A stretch of 64,000 nucleotides of DNA from Burkholderiales bacterium (GTDB lineage: Bacteria; Pseudomonadota; Gammaproteobacteria; Burkholderiales; Burkholderiaceae_C). The translations under genes were made by a program, and so were the position numbers. This document shows positions 42,002-49,999 of this stretch, in pieces; position 1 is the first letter of the stretch; the number at the start of each line of letters is the position of its first letter. Where the stretch lies: NCBI GenBank assembly GCA_028868995.1, contig JAGWTH010000007.1, positions 1-64,000 on the forward strand, written 5' to 3'. The notes below the pieces were generated by a model. That model was not told the origin of the DNA and ran no database searches. It saw nothing but the letters and a program-made list of their open reading frames with translations.

Positions 42002-45000
42002 AGCGCGATCCTTCCCCGAACACCGTCCCCGCCCTCGCGCCGCAGGCGATCAGCCTCGACGTGCTGCGCGAGAAGTACCTCAAGGACGGCGAAGCCTCCG
42101 AGGCCGACCTGCTGCGCCGCGTGGCGCGGGCGCTCGCCTCGGTCGAGGCCGAGCCGCTGCGTGCCGACTGGGAGCGGCGCTTCTTCGACAACCTGCAGGC
42201 CGGGGCCATCGGCGCCGGCCGCATCATGAGCGCCGCCGGCACGCCGCTGCAGGCCACCCTCATCAACTGCTTCGTCCAGCCGGTGGGCGACTCGATCCAG
42301 GGCCGCGACGACGAAGGCTACCCGGGCATCTACGAGGCCCTGCGCGAAGCCGCCGAGACGATGCGTCGCGGCGGCGGCGTGGGCTACGACTTCTCGCGCA
42401 TCCGCCCGCGCGGCGCCGAGGTGCGCGCCACCGCCTCGCTCGCCTCGGGTCCGTGCAGCTACATGGACGTGTTCGACCATTCCTGCGCGACGGTCGAGAG
42501 CGCCGGCGCCCGCCGCGGCGCCCAGATGGGCGTGCTGCGCATCGACCATCCCGACGTCATGGAGTTCATCACCGCCAAGCGCACGCCGGGCCGGTGGAAC
42601 AACTTCAACGTCTCGGTCGCGGTGACCGACGAGTTCATCCGCACCCTGCAGGCCGGCGGCGACTGGTCGCTCGTGCACAAGGCCAGGCCCGGCCCGGGCC
42701 TCGTCGCCCAGGGCGCGCACCAGCGCCAGGACGGCCTGTGGGTCTACCGCACCCTGCCCGCGCAGCAGCTGTGGGACACGATCATGCGCTCGACCTACGA
42801 CTTCGCGGAGCCGGGCATCCTGTTCGTCGACACCATGAACCGCGACAACAACCTGCACTACGCGGAGCGGCTGGCGGCGACCAATCCTTGCGTCACGGCC
42901 GACACCTGGGTGATGACCACCGACGGCCCCGCACAGGTGGGCGACCTCGTCGGCCACCCCTTCACGGCGGTGGTCGACGGCAAGGCCTTCCCGGTTCTGA
43001 GCCGGGGCTTCTTCCCCACCGGCCGCAAGCCTGTGGTGAGGCTGGAGACCCGCGAAGGGCACCAGCTGCGCCTCACGCCCGACCATCGCGTGCGCCGGGT
43101 TGCCCGCAAGACGCGCTACGTCATGGAGATGGAGTGGGTCGAGGCGGGCCGGCTCGAGCCGGGCGACGAGGTGGTGCTGCACGACCACCATGCGATCGCG
43201 GGCTGGGAGGGGCGCGGCACGCAGGCCGAGGGCTACCTTCTGGGACTGCTGATCGGTGACGGCCGGCTGGGCGAGAGCAAGGCGGTCCTGTCGGTGTGGG
43301 CTCCCGAGCTGAAGGTGGTCGGAGGCGACGCGCCGGCGCTCGCGGCGACCGGCGCGGCCGGCATCGTGGCTGCCGTCGAGGCCGCCATCGCGACGCTGCC
43401 GCACCGGGCCGATTTCCGCAGCTTCCAGAAATCCCTGCCCCACGGGGAGGCCCGGCTCGCCTCCGCCGCGCTGCGGGACCTCGCCTTCTCCTTCGGCCTG
43501 CGCCCGGGCGCCAAGACCGTGACCCCGGCCGTCGAACGCGGCTCGGCCCGGTTCACGGCCGGCGTCCTGCGGGGACTGTTCGACGCCGACGGCGCGGTGC
43601 AGGGCAGCCAGGACAAGGGCGTGAGCGTGCGCCTGGGCCAGGCCGACCTGCGCCTGCTGCAGGCGGCGCAGCGCATGCTGCTTCGGCTGGGCATCGCCAG
43701 CACCATCTACCAGCAGCGCCGCGGGCCCTCCGAGCGCCCGCTTCCCGACGGGCGCGGCGGCCAGCGGCTCTATCCGTGCCAGGCCATGCACGAGCTCGTG
43801 GTCAGCGGCGAGAACCTGCGCATCTTCGCCGACCACGTGGACTTCTCCGGCACGGCCAAGGCTGCCCGCCTGCGCCAGGCTCTGGACAGCTACCGGCGCG
43901 CCTGCAACCGCGAAAGCTTCACCGCGAGGGTCCTGGACGTGGTTCCGGACGGCGAGGAGGAGGTCTACGACGTTACCGTCGCGGACGTGCACGCGTTCGA
44001 CGCCAACGGCCTGTACGTCCACAACTGCGGCGAGCAGCCCCTGCCCCCCTACGGTTGCTGCGACCTCGGCCCGGTGATCCTCACCCGCTTCGTGAAGAAC
44101 GCCTTCGGCTTCGGCGGCACGCCGGAGTTCGAGTTCGACCGCTTCGCGCAGGCGGTGGCGGTGCAGGTGCGAGCGCTGGACAACGTGCTGGACCTCACCT
44201 GGTGGCCGCTGACCCAGCAGCAGAAGGAATCGGCATCCAAGCGCCGCATCGGCGTGGGCTTCACCGGCCTGGGCAACGCGCTGGCCATGCTGCGGCTGCG
44301 CTACGACGCGCCCGAGGGCCGCGAGATGGCCACGCGCATCGCCCGCGCCATGCGCGACGCCGCCTATGGCGCCTCGGTGGAACTGGCCAAGGAGAAAGGC
44401 GCCTTCCCCCTGTTCGACGCCGGCAAGTACCTGGAAGCCGGCACCTTCGCCAGCCGCCTGGACGAGCCGCTGAAGCAGGCGATCCGCAAGCACGGCATCC
44501 GCAACAGCCACCTGCTGTCGATCGCGCCCACGGGCACCGTGAGCCTGGCCTTCGCCGACAACGCGTCCAACGGCATCGAGCCGGCCTTCTCCTGGACCTA
44601 CCGGCGCAAGAAGCGCGAGGCCGACGGCACGACCAGCGAGTACACGGTGGAGGACCACGCATGGCGCCTGTACCGGGCGCTCGGCGGCGACACGTCCCAG
44701 CTGCCGCCGTACTTCATCTCGGCACTGGAGATGCCCGCGGCGGACCACCTGGCCATGATGCAGGCGGTGCAGCCCTTCGTCGACACCGCCATCTCCAAGA
44801 CGGTCAACGTCCCCGCGGACTACCCCTACGCGGACTTCCAGGGCCTGTACCTCGAAGCCTGGCGCGCGGGCCTCAAGGGCCTGGCCACCTACCGGCCCAA
44901 CGAGATCCTGGGCTCGGTGCTGTCCACCGCGCCGGAGCCGGAAGCCCCCGCGCAGCTGCAGGAGCGCCAGGCCGACCCGATGCGCGCCATGATCGAGAGC

Positions 45001-45540
45001 CGCCCCAAGGGCCAGCTGCCCGCGGTGGTGGAGAAGATCGAGTACTGGACCCACCAGGGACGGCAGACGCTCTACATCGTGGTCTCCTTCCTGCCGGTGG
45101 CGGACGGCCGCGAGCGCGCGATCGAGTTCTTCATGCCCGTGGGCCAGAGCGGCGAGTCGCAGCAGTGGATCAGCTCCAGCATGCGCCTGCTGTCGCTGGC
45201 CGCGCGCGGCGGCTTCCTGGAGCGCGCCCTGGCCGACATGCGCAAGGTGACCTGGGACCGCGGCCCGGTGCGCCTGGGCACCTACGCCAAGGCCGACGGC
45301 ACCGCCGTACCGATGTGGCACGACTCCGAGGTCGCGGCCATCGCCTACGCCGTCCAGAACATCATCGCCCGCCGCCGGGGCGACCCGGTCGCCGCGCTGG
45401 CCACGCCGCCGGCCGCCACCGGGGCGACGCCGCCGACCATGGCCGGCGCGAAGTGCCCCGAATGCGGCGCGCACGCGATGATCCGCAAGGACGGCTGCGA
45501 TTTCTGCACGCAATGCGGCCACGTGGGAGCCTGCGGGTGA
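41998..45540 (+). CDS. nrdJ: Class II (B12-dependent) ribonucleotide reductase precursor with intein
   Basis: 1,180-residue precursor; 801 residues after removal of the 379-residue intein (residues 298-676). It reduces ribonucleotides to deoxyribonucleotides using adenosylcobalamin and needs no oxygen. Conserved residues: C91 in LINCFVQPVGDSI (redox pair), N296-P297 then, after the intein, C677-G-E679, equivalent to N437/C439/E441 of Escherichia coli NrdA where C439 carries the thiyl radical, and CC at 687-688 (partner of C91). The C-terminus has a zinc-ribbon-like CPECG...CTQCG swinging-arm motif. It overlaps the nitronate monooxygenase and nnrS genes by four bases on each side. Confidence 0.93.
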   Translation: MKRDPSPNTVPALAPQAISLDVLREKYLKDGEASEADLLRRVARALASVEAEPLRADWERRFFDNLQAGAIGAGRIMSAAGTPLQATLINCFVQPVGDSIQGRDDEGYPGIYEALREAAETMRRGGGVGYDFSRIRPRGAEVRATASLASGPCSYMDVFDHSCATVESAGARRGAQMGVLRIDHPDVMEFITAKRTPGRWNNFNVSVAVTDEFIRTLQAGGDWSLVHKARPGPGLVAQGAHQRQDGLWVYRTLPAQQLWDTIMRSTYDFAEPGILFVDTMNRDNNLHYAERLAATNPCVTADTWVMTTDGPAQVGDLVGHPFTAVVDGKAFPVLSRGFFPTGRKPVVRLETREGHQLRLTPDHRVRRVARKTRYVMEMEWVEAGRLEPGDEVVLHDHHAIAGWEGRGTQAEGYLLGLLIGDGRLGESKAVLSVWAPELKVVGGDAPALAATGAAGIVAAVEAAIATLPHRADFRSFQKSLPHGEARLASAALRDLAFSFGLRPGAKTVTPAVERGSARFTAGVLRGLFDADGAVQGSQDKGVSVRLGQADLRLLQAAQRMLLRLGIASTIYQQRRGPSERPLPDGRGGQRLYPCQAMHELVVSGENLRIFADHVDFSGTAKAARLRQALDSYRRACNRESFTARVLDVVPDGEEEVYDVTVADVHAFDANGLYVHNCGEQPLPPYGCCDLGPVILTRFVKNAFGFGGTPEFEFDRFAQAVAVQVRALDNVLDLTWWPLTQQQKESASKRRIGVGFTGLGNALAMLRLRYDAPEGREMATRIARAMRDAAYGASVELAKEKGAFPLFDAGKYLEAGTFASRLDEPLKQAIRKHGIRNSHLLSIAPTGTVSLAFADNASNGIEPAFSWTYRRKKREADGTTSEYTVEDHAWRLYRALGGDTSQLPPYFISALEMPAADHLAMMQAVQPFVDTAISKTVNVPADYPYADFQGLYLEAWRAGLKGLATYRPNEILGSVLSTAPEPEAPAQLQERQADPMRAMIESRPKGQLPAVVEKIEYWTHQGRQTLYIVVSFLPVADGRERAIEFFMPVGQSGESQQWISSSMRLLSLAARGGFLERALADMRKVTWDRGPVRLGTYAKADGTAVPMWHDSEVAAIAYAVQNIIARRRGDPVAALATPPAATGATPPTMAGAKCPECGAHAMIRKDGCDFCTQCGHVGACG
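42889..44025 (+). mobile_element. Intein with LAGLIDADG endonuclease, inserted before the catalytic Cys of NrdJ
   Basis: 379 residues in frame, from C298 (CVTADTWVMTTDG, splicing block A) to H675-N676 (block G, ANGLYVHN), followed by the extein cysteine C677. Block B is RLTPDHRV with H363. Two LAGLIDADG-type motifs are intact: YLLGLLIGDG (block C, D421) and VLRGLFDADG (block E, D531). Block F is EEVYDVTVADVHAF. Every residue needed for Cys1/Asn/Cys+1 splicing is present. GC content and codon use resemble the host gene, so acquisition is not very recent. Confidence 0.93.
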
Positions 45541-46793
45541 CCACCGGCGCGGGCGAGCCGCCGGCCCGGCCACGCTGGCGCTGGCGGCACGTCCTCGATT
45601 CGCCGCACCGCCTCGGCTTCCTGCTCGGCATGGCGGTGCTGGGCGCGAGCAGCACCTGGTGGGCGCTGGTGCAGCTGGATCGCTCGGGCCTCGGTCCGCC
45701 GCTGCCTTACGCCCGCTCGCCTTCGATCACGCATGGGGCGGTGATGGTGTTCGGCTTCATGCCCCTGTTCTTCGCCGGCTTCCTGTTCACCGCCGGACCG
45801 CGCTGGCTGGCGCTGCCGCCGGAGCCGGCCGCGCCGCTGGTGGCGCCCTGGGTCGCGCAGGCCGCGGGCTGGTTGCTGTGGCTCGCGGGCGCCCATGCCG
45901 GCACGGGGCTCGCGGCCGGCGGCCTGCTCGCGGAGCTGGCCGGCCTGGCGACCGTCACTTGGCGCTTCGCCCGGCGCGTGCGCGCGAGCCGCGCGCCGGA
46001 CCGCCTGCACCCGCGTGCCATCGATTACGCGCATGCGGTCGGTGTCGCCTGCCTCCTGGGCCTGCTGGCCGCCACGCTGGCCGGCGCCGACGGCGTGGCC
46101 CTGGCCTGCGTGCTCGCGGGGCTGTGGTGGTTCGTGGTCCCGGTCTTCCTCACGGCAGCTGATCGCCTGATCCCTTTCTTCTCGGCGGAGGCGCTGCCTT
46201 CGGCGCGCTGGCCGCTCGCCCAACACAGCCTGTCGCTGCTGCTCGCGCTGTCCGCCCTGGAAGGCGCGGGCGCCTGGCTGGACCTGTTCGCGGGCCGCGG
46301 CGGCTGGCTGTTCGCGCTGGGCGCGGCGGAGGCGCTGGCGGCCATCGCCCTGCTGGCGCTGGCCTTCGCCTGGGGCCGGGTGAAGCGCCTGTCCAGCCGC
46401 CTGCTGGCGATGTTCCATGCCGGCCTGCTGTGGCTGGGACTGTCGTTCGCGCTGGCGGCCGCCGGCCACCTGCTGCCTCCCGCCGACGGCGCCCCGGTGC
46501 TGCCGCTGGCGGGCCTGCACGCGCTGACCATGGGCTGCCTCGGCTCGCTGATGCTGGGCATGGTGAGCCGCATCTCCGCCGGCCACGGCGGCCGCCCCCA
46601 GGTCACGGACGACTGGCTGTGGGTCCTGTTCTGGCTGCTGCAGGCTGCGACGCTGCTGCGGCTGGCCGCCACCGTGCAACCCGTGCAGGCGCTGCTCACC
46701 GCGGCGGCGCTGCTGTGGGCTGGCACCATGCTGGCCTGGGGACTGAGACATGCGAATTGGTATGGACATCCACGCTACGAGCGCCGCCGCTGA
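45537..46793 (+). CDS. NnrS family membrane protein (second copy)
   Basis: 418 residues from a GTG that overlaps the nrdJ stop (GTGA). About 12 transmembrane helices. NnrS motifs are recognisable though diverged: SPHRLGFLLGMAVLG, ITHGAVMVFGFMPLFFAGFLFTAG (histidine and GFLFTAG as in NnrS), VPVFLTAADRLIPFFSAEAL and LTMGCLGSLMLGMVSRISAGHGGR. It probably performs the same NO-stress role as the copy at 28890 but has a different operon setting. An upstream portion of the same reading frame is a shadow of nrdJ. Confidence 0.85.
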   Translation: MTTGAGEPPARPRWRWRHVLDSPHRLGFLLGMAVLGASSTWWALVQLDRSGLGPPLPYARSPSITHGAVMVFGFMPLFFAGFLFTAGPRWLALPPEPAAPLVAPWVAQAAGWLLWLAGAHAGTGLAAGGLLAELAGLATVTWRFARRVRASRAPDRLHPRAIDYAHAVGVACLLGLLAATLAGADGVALACVLAGLWWFVVPVFLTAADRLIPFFSAEALPSARWPLAQHSLSLLLALSALEGAGAWLDLFAGRGGWLFALGAAEALAAIALLALAFAWGRVKRLSSRLLAMFHAGLLWLGLSFALAAAGHLLPPADGAPVLPLAGLHALTMGCLGSLMLGMVSRISAGHGGRPQVTDDWLWVLFWLLQAATLLRLAATVQPVQALLTAAALLWAGTMLAWGLRHANWYGHPRYERRR

Positions 46794-47394
46794 AGCGCCG
46801 GACACCGCCCTGTCCGGCGAGTGGGCCGCCGCGCTGATCCACGGCCGGCGCACGGTGCTGCCCAAGCGGCTGGCCGACCCGGGACCCGACCCGATGCAGC
46901 TGCAGCGCATCCTGGGCGCGGCCGCTGCGGCGCCGGACCATGGCGAGCGCCTGCCCTGGCGCTTCGTGATCGTGCCGCCGCCGGCGCGCGCCGCCCTGGG
47001 CGAGGCCTTCGCCGCCGCGCTGCGCGACCGCGACCCGCAGGCCACGCCGGAGCAGCTCGCGCAGGCGCGCGAAAAGGCTTTCCGCGCGCCGCTGCTGCTG
47101 CTGGCCGTGGCCGACCTCGGCGCCCCGGGCGACGAGATCCCGGCCGCCGAGCGGCTGGTCTCGGCCGGCTGCGCCATCCAGAACCTGCTGCTCATGGCCA
47201 CGGCCCTGGGCTTCGGCTCGGCGCTCACCAGCGGCAAGGCCATGGACTCCTCCGCCCTGCGCGGCCTGTTCGGCCTGCGAGAGCCGGAGCAGGCCCTGTG
47301 CTTCGTGAGCATCGGCACCATCGCCGGCGCGAAACGCGGCCGCAACCGGCCGCCCGTGGAAAGCTACGTGAGCGTGCTGCGGGAGGAACCATGA
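46750..47394 (+). CDS. Nitroreductase family protein, YdjA-like
   Basis: 214 residues. The FMN-dependent nitroreductase fold is shown by LQRILGAAAAAPDHGERLPWRFVIV (flavin phosphate region, as in YdjA APDH...PW.F), KAFRAPLLLLAVAD and SAGCAIQNLLLMATALGFGS, ending FVSIGTIAG. It reduces nitro or other electrophilic substrates with NAD(P)H. The start overlaps the upstream nnrS-like gene by 44 bases (an in-frame ATG at 46762 would reduce this to 32), and its end overlaps the hemerythrin gene by four bases. Confidence 0.85.
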   Translation: MRIGMDIHATSAAAEAPDTALSGEWAAALIHGRRTVLPKRLADPGPDPMQLQRILGAAAAAPDHGERLPWRFVIVPPPARAALGEAFAAALRDRDPQATPEQLAQAREKAFRAPLLLLAVADLGAPGDEIPAAERLVSAGCAIQNLLLMATALGFGSALTSGKAMDSSALRGLFGLREPEQALCFVSIGTIAGAKRGRNRPPVESYVSVLREEP

Positions 47395-47939
47395 CGCAGC
47401 CGATCCGCCTCGCCTCGCTGGTCTCCGGCCCCGCCGCCGGCTTCGAGGAACCCTTCGAGATGCTGGAAGCCTGCCACCAGCGGGTGCATCGCATGCTCGC
47501 GCTGCTGGCGCGGCTGCGCGAGCACATGAAGGCGCACGGCGCGGACACGCAGGCGCAGCAGGCCGCGCGCGACGTGATGCGCTACTTCGACCAGGCCGCG
47601 CCGCAGCACCACCAGGACGAGGAGCTGCACGTGTTCCCGCCGCTGCTGGCGCGGGGCGACCCCGCCGTCGCGGACGTGGTGCGCCGGCTGCAGCAGGACC
47701 ACCTGCGGATGGAATCGGCCTGGGCCGCGGCGCGGCCGGTGCTGTCGCTCGTCTGCGAGGGCCGCATCGACCGGCTGGCGCCGGACGACGACGCGCGGCT
47801 GGACGCCTTCGCGGGGCTGTACGACGCGCACATCCGCGCCGAGGAGGAGATCGCCTATCCGGCGGCGCAGGGAATGCTCGGCGAAGCCGCGCGTGCCGCG
47901 ATGGGCGAGGACATGATGCGCCGGCGCGGCGTGAAGTGA
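47391..47939 (+). CDS. Hemerythrin-like HHE-domain protein
   Basis: 182 residues, four-helix bundle. The di-iron ligand pattern is visible: H in ACHQRVHRML (near 29-33), HHQDEELHVFPPLL (H and E, near 66-73), QDHLRMES, and a final YDAHIRAEEEIAYP (H-x3-E). HHE proteins of this kind bind oxygen or NO, or (YtfE/DnrN type) repair iron-sulfur clusters after nitrosative damage. Last gene of the nmo-nrdJ-nnrS-nitroreductase run; the next gene converges one base after its stop. Confidence 0.85.
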   Translation: MTQPIRLASLVSGPAAGFEEPFEMLEACHQRVHRMLALLARLREHMKAHGADTQAQQAARDVMRYFDQAAPQHHQDEELHVFPPLLARGDPAVADVVRRLQQDHLRMESAWAAARPVLSLVCEGRIDRLAPDDDARLDAFAGLYDAHIRAEEEIAYPAAQGMLGEAARAAMGEDMMRRRGVK

Positions 47940-47940
47940 C

Positions 47941-49215
47941 TCAGCGGATCCGCGGCGGCGCCGCCATCTGTTCCGGCGTGGTGAAGTAGTCCGTCCAGCG
48001 CCCGCGCTGGTCGCCGGCGCGGCGCAGTTCGCCGCGGGCCACGGTGCGCAGGTGCACCTCGTCCGGGCCGTCCATGATGCGCAGCGCCCGGCCCCAGGTC
48101 CACAGGGCCGCCAGCGGCGTGTCGGGGGACAGGCCCATCGCACCGAACACCTGCATGGCCCGGTCGGCCACGCGCACCTGCAGGCGCGCCGCCACCACCT
48201 TGATGGCCGCGATCTGCTCGCGCAGGTCGGCGGGCGGCTGGGGCTGGTCCAGCGACCAGGCGGTGCGCAGCACCAGCAGCCGCGCCTGGTCGATCTCGAT
48301 GCGCGAGTCGGCCAGCCACTCCTGCACGTTGGCCTGCTGCGCCAGCGGCTTGCCGAAGGCGCGGCGCTCCAGGGCGCGATCGCAGGCCAGCGCCAGGGCC
48401 AGCTCGCACTGGCCGATGGTGCGCATGCAGTGGTGCACGCGCCCCGGGCCCAGGCGCGCCTGCGCCAGCGCGAAGCCCTGGCCCCAGTCGCCCAGCAGCG
48501 CGTCGGCGGGCACCCGCACGTTGCGCAAGGTGATCTCGCAATGGCCCTCGGGAGCGGCGTGGTGCACCACGGGGATGTTGCGCACGACCTGCACGCCCGG
48601 CGCGTCGGCCGGCACCAGCACGATGCTGTGGGCCGCGTGCGTGTCGGCGCCGGCATCGGCATCGCGTGCCACCACCAGCAGCAGCCGGCAGTCGGGATGC
48701 GCCGCACCGGTGATGAACCACTTGCGGCCGTTGAGCACCAGCGCATCGCCCTCGCGCCGCACCTCGGTCTGCAGGTTGGTCGGGTCGGAGGAGGCCACGT
48801 CGGGCTCCGACATCGCGAAGGCCGAGCGTATCTCGCCGGCCAGCAAGGGCGCCAGCCAGCGTTCGCGCTGCGCCGCGGTGCCCGCGCGCAGCAGCAGCTC
48901 CATGTTGCCGCTGTCGGGCGCCTGGCAGTTGAACACCTCGGCCGCCCAGGGCAGCCGGCCCATGGCCTCGGCCAGCGGCGCGTAGTCGAGGTGGGACATG
49001 GGCGTGCCCGGCGCGCCTTCGGGCAGCGAACCCAGGAAGAGATTCCACAGCCCTTCCTCGCGCGCCAGGATGCGCAGTTCGGCCACGAACTCCGGCGGGG
49101 TGCCGGATGCGGCCGCCGCGTGCCAGGCCGCGTTGTAGGGCAGCAGGTAGCGCTCGAGGAAGGATTCCAGCCGGCCCAGCCATTCGTCGGCGCGCGGCGA
49201 GCGGTCGAAGTTCAT
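47941..49215 (-). CDS. Acyl-CoA dehydrogenase (ACAD10/11-like)
   Basis: 424 residues from the ATG with first base 49215 (a TTG five codons earlier is less likely). The full ACAD fold is present: helical N-domain, a beta domain with SDPTNLQTEV and KWFITGAAHPDCRLLLVVA, and a C-domain with QVFGAMGLSPDTPLAALW and RIMDGPDEVH, the motif of the ACAD10/11 branch. It oxidises acyl-CoA using FAD and passes electrons to ETF. It converges on the hemerythrin gene with one base between stops. An FNR-like promoter lies upstream. Confidence 0.88.
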   Translation of the reverse strand: MNFDRSPRADEWLGRLESFLERYLLPYNAAWHAAAASGTPPEFVAELRILAREEGLWNLFLGSLPEGAPGTPMSHLDYAPLAEAMGRLPWAAEVFNCQAPDSGNMELLLRAGTAAQRERWLAPLLAGEIRSAFAMSEPDVASSDPTNLQTEVRREGDALVLNGRKWFITGAAHPDCRLLLVVARDADAGADTHAAHSIVLVPADAPGVQVVRNIPVVHHAAPEGHCEITLRNVRVPADALLGDWGQGFALAQARLGPGRVHHCMRTIGQCELALALACDRALERRAFGKPLAQQANVQEWLADSRIEIDQARLLVLRTAWSLDQPQPPADLREQIAAIKVVAARLQVRVADRAMQVFGAMGLSPDTPLAALWTWGRALRIMDGPDEVHLRTVARGELRRAGDQRGRWTDYFTTPEQMAAPPRIR

Positions 49216-49241
49216 GGCGGGCACGGGCAAGTCATGCGTCC

Positions 49242-49282
49242 ACCATACGCCCGCGCCCGCTTCGGGTGCTGACGTGCATCAA
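49242..49282 (-). promoter_or_regulatory. FNR-like class II promoter of the acyl-CoA dehydrogenase gene
   Basis: Box 49269-49282 reads CTGAC-GTGC-ATCAA on the plus strand (TTGAT-GCAC-GTCAG on the minus). A -10-like TATGGT on the minus strand (49247-49242) is exactly 21 bases away, and the box centre is 60.5 bases from the ATG, the same geometry as ccoN and within one base of usp and narX. Confidence 0.5.
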
Positions 49283-49428
49283 GCCGGCCGCGGCCGCGCT
49301 GTCGCGTACCGGTCATCGCGCCGCCCCGGCCGCCCGGCGCGGCTGGCCCGGACGTCCGGGCGCGAACGGGGCAGAAAGCGGACAATCCGCGCAGTCCCAG
49401 CCGCGCCCCTCCCGTGGGCTGTCCCGCC

Positions 49429-49989
49429 GTGCCTGATCTCGACCGCTTCGACGACCTCCTCGTCCCGCTGGCCTGGGCCGCGGGCGGGATCGCCGTCGTG
49501 GTCGCGCTCTGGCGACTGCGCTTGCACCTGGCGCGCCAGGCGGCCCGCCGGCGCTCGGCGGGCCACCGGTTGATCGACTCCCTCAAGGCCTACAGCGCCT
49601 GGATCGACTGGCACCGGTCCGAGCCGCTGCAGCACCGCGACCCGGAAAGCCTGACCATCCCGGCGGCACTCGCCCACGTCGTCCAGATCAAGGACGCGCA
49701 CTTCCCCGGACTCTCGTCCCTGGTCGTCGAGCTGCTGCAGACGCACCGCGCGCTGATGCAGTACCTGTGGGAAGCGAACATCCTGCGCATGAGCCAGGCG
49801 GGCGAGCAGCGGCCCTACTACGCCGACCCGCGCTACCACCAGCTGCGCGACGCCCAGGACAAGGTGCTGGACGACCTGTTCCTGCGCTGCCGCGAGTTGA
49901 TCGGCGAGGGCCCCGACCAGTGGCACCACACCCGCAGCGACTTCGGCTTCTCCTCCAGCGGGATGGAGACCTCGACGCCCGCCGCCTGA
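49429..49989 (+). CDS. Conserved hypothetical protein, one N-terminal membrane helix
   Basis: 186 residues from the GTG at 49429 (an in-frame GTG at 49414 would add five). A hydrophobic helix (about 10-30, LVPLAWAAGGIAVVVALW) anchors a cytoplasmic helical domain rich in charged residues (HLARQAARRRSAGHRLIDSLKAYSAWIDWHR, then HVVQIKDAHFPGL and YLWEANILRMSQAGEQRPYYAD). No family is recognised. It is alone between divergent and convergent neighbours and ends 10 bases before the cysteine synthase stop. Confidence 0.6.
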   Translation: MPDLDRFDDLLVPLAWAAGGIAVVVALWRLRLHLARQAARRRSAGHRLIDSLKAYSAWIDWHRSEPLQHRDPESLTIPAALAHVVQIKDAHFPGLSSLVVELLQTHRALMQYLWEANILRMSQAGEQRPYYADPRYHQLRDAQDKVLDDLFLRCRELIGEGPDQWHHTRSDFGFSSSGMETSTPAA

Positions 49990-49999
49990 AAGTGCGCGC

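Noticed and set aside
42889-44025. nrdJ might be two genes or a pseudogene broken by an insertion
   Set aside because: The insertion is in frame and has all intein splicing residues and both flanking exteins are conserved, so a self-splicing single gene is the better reading.
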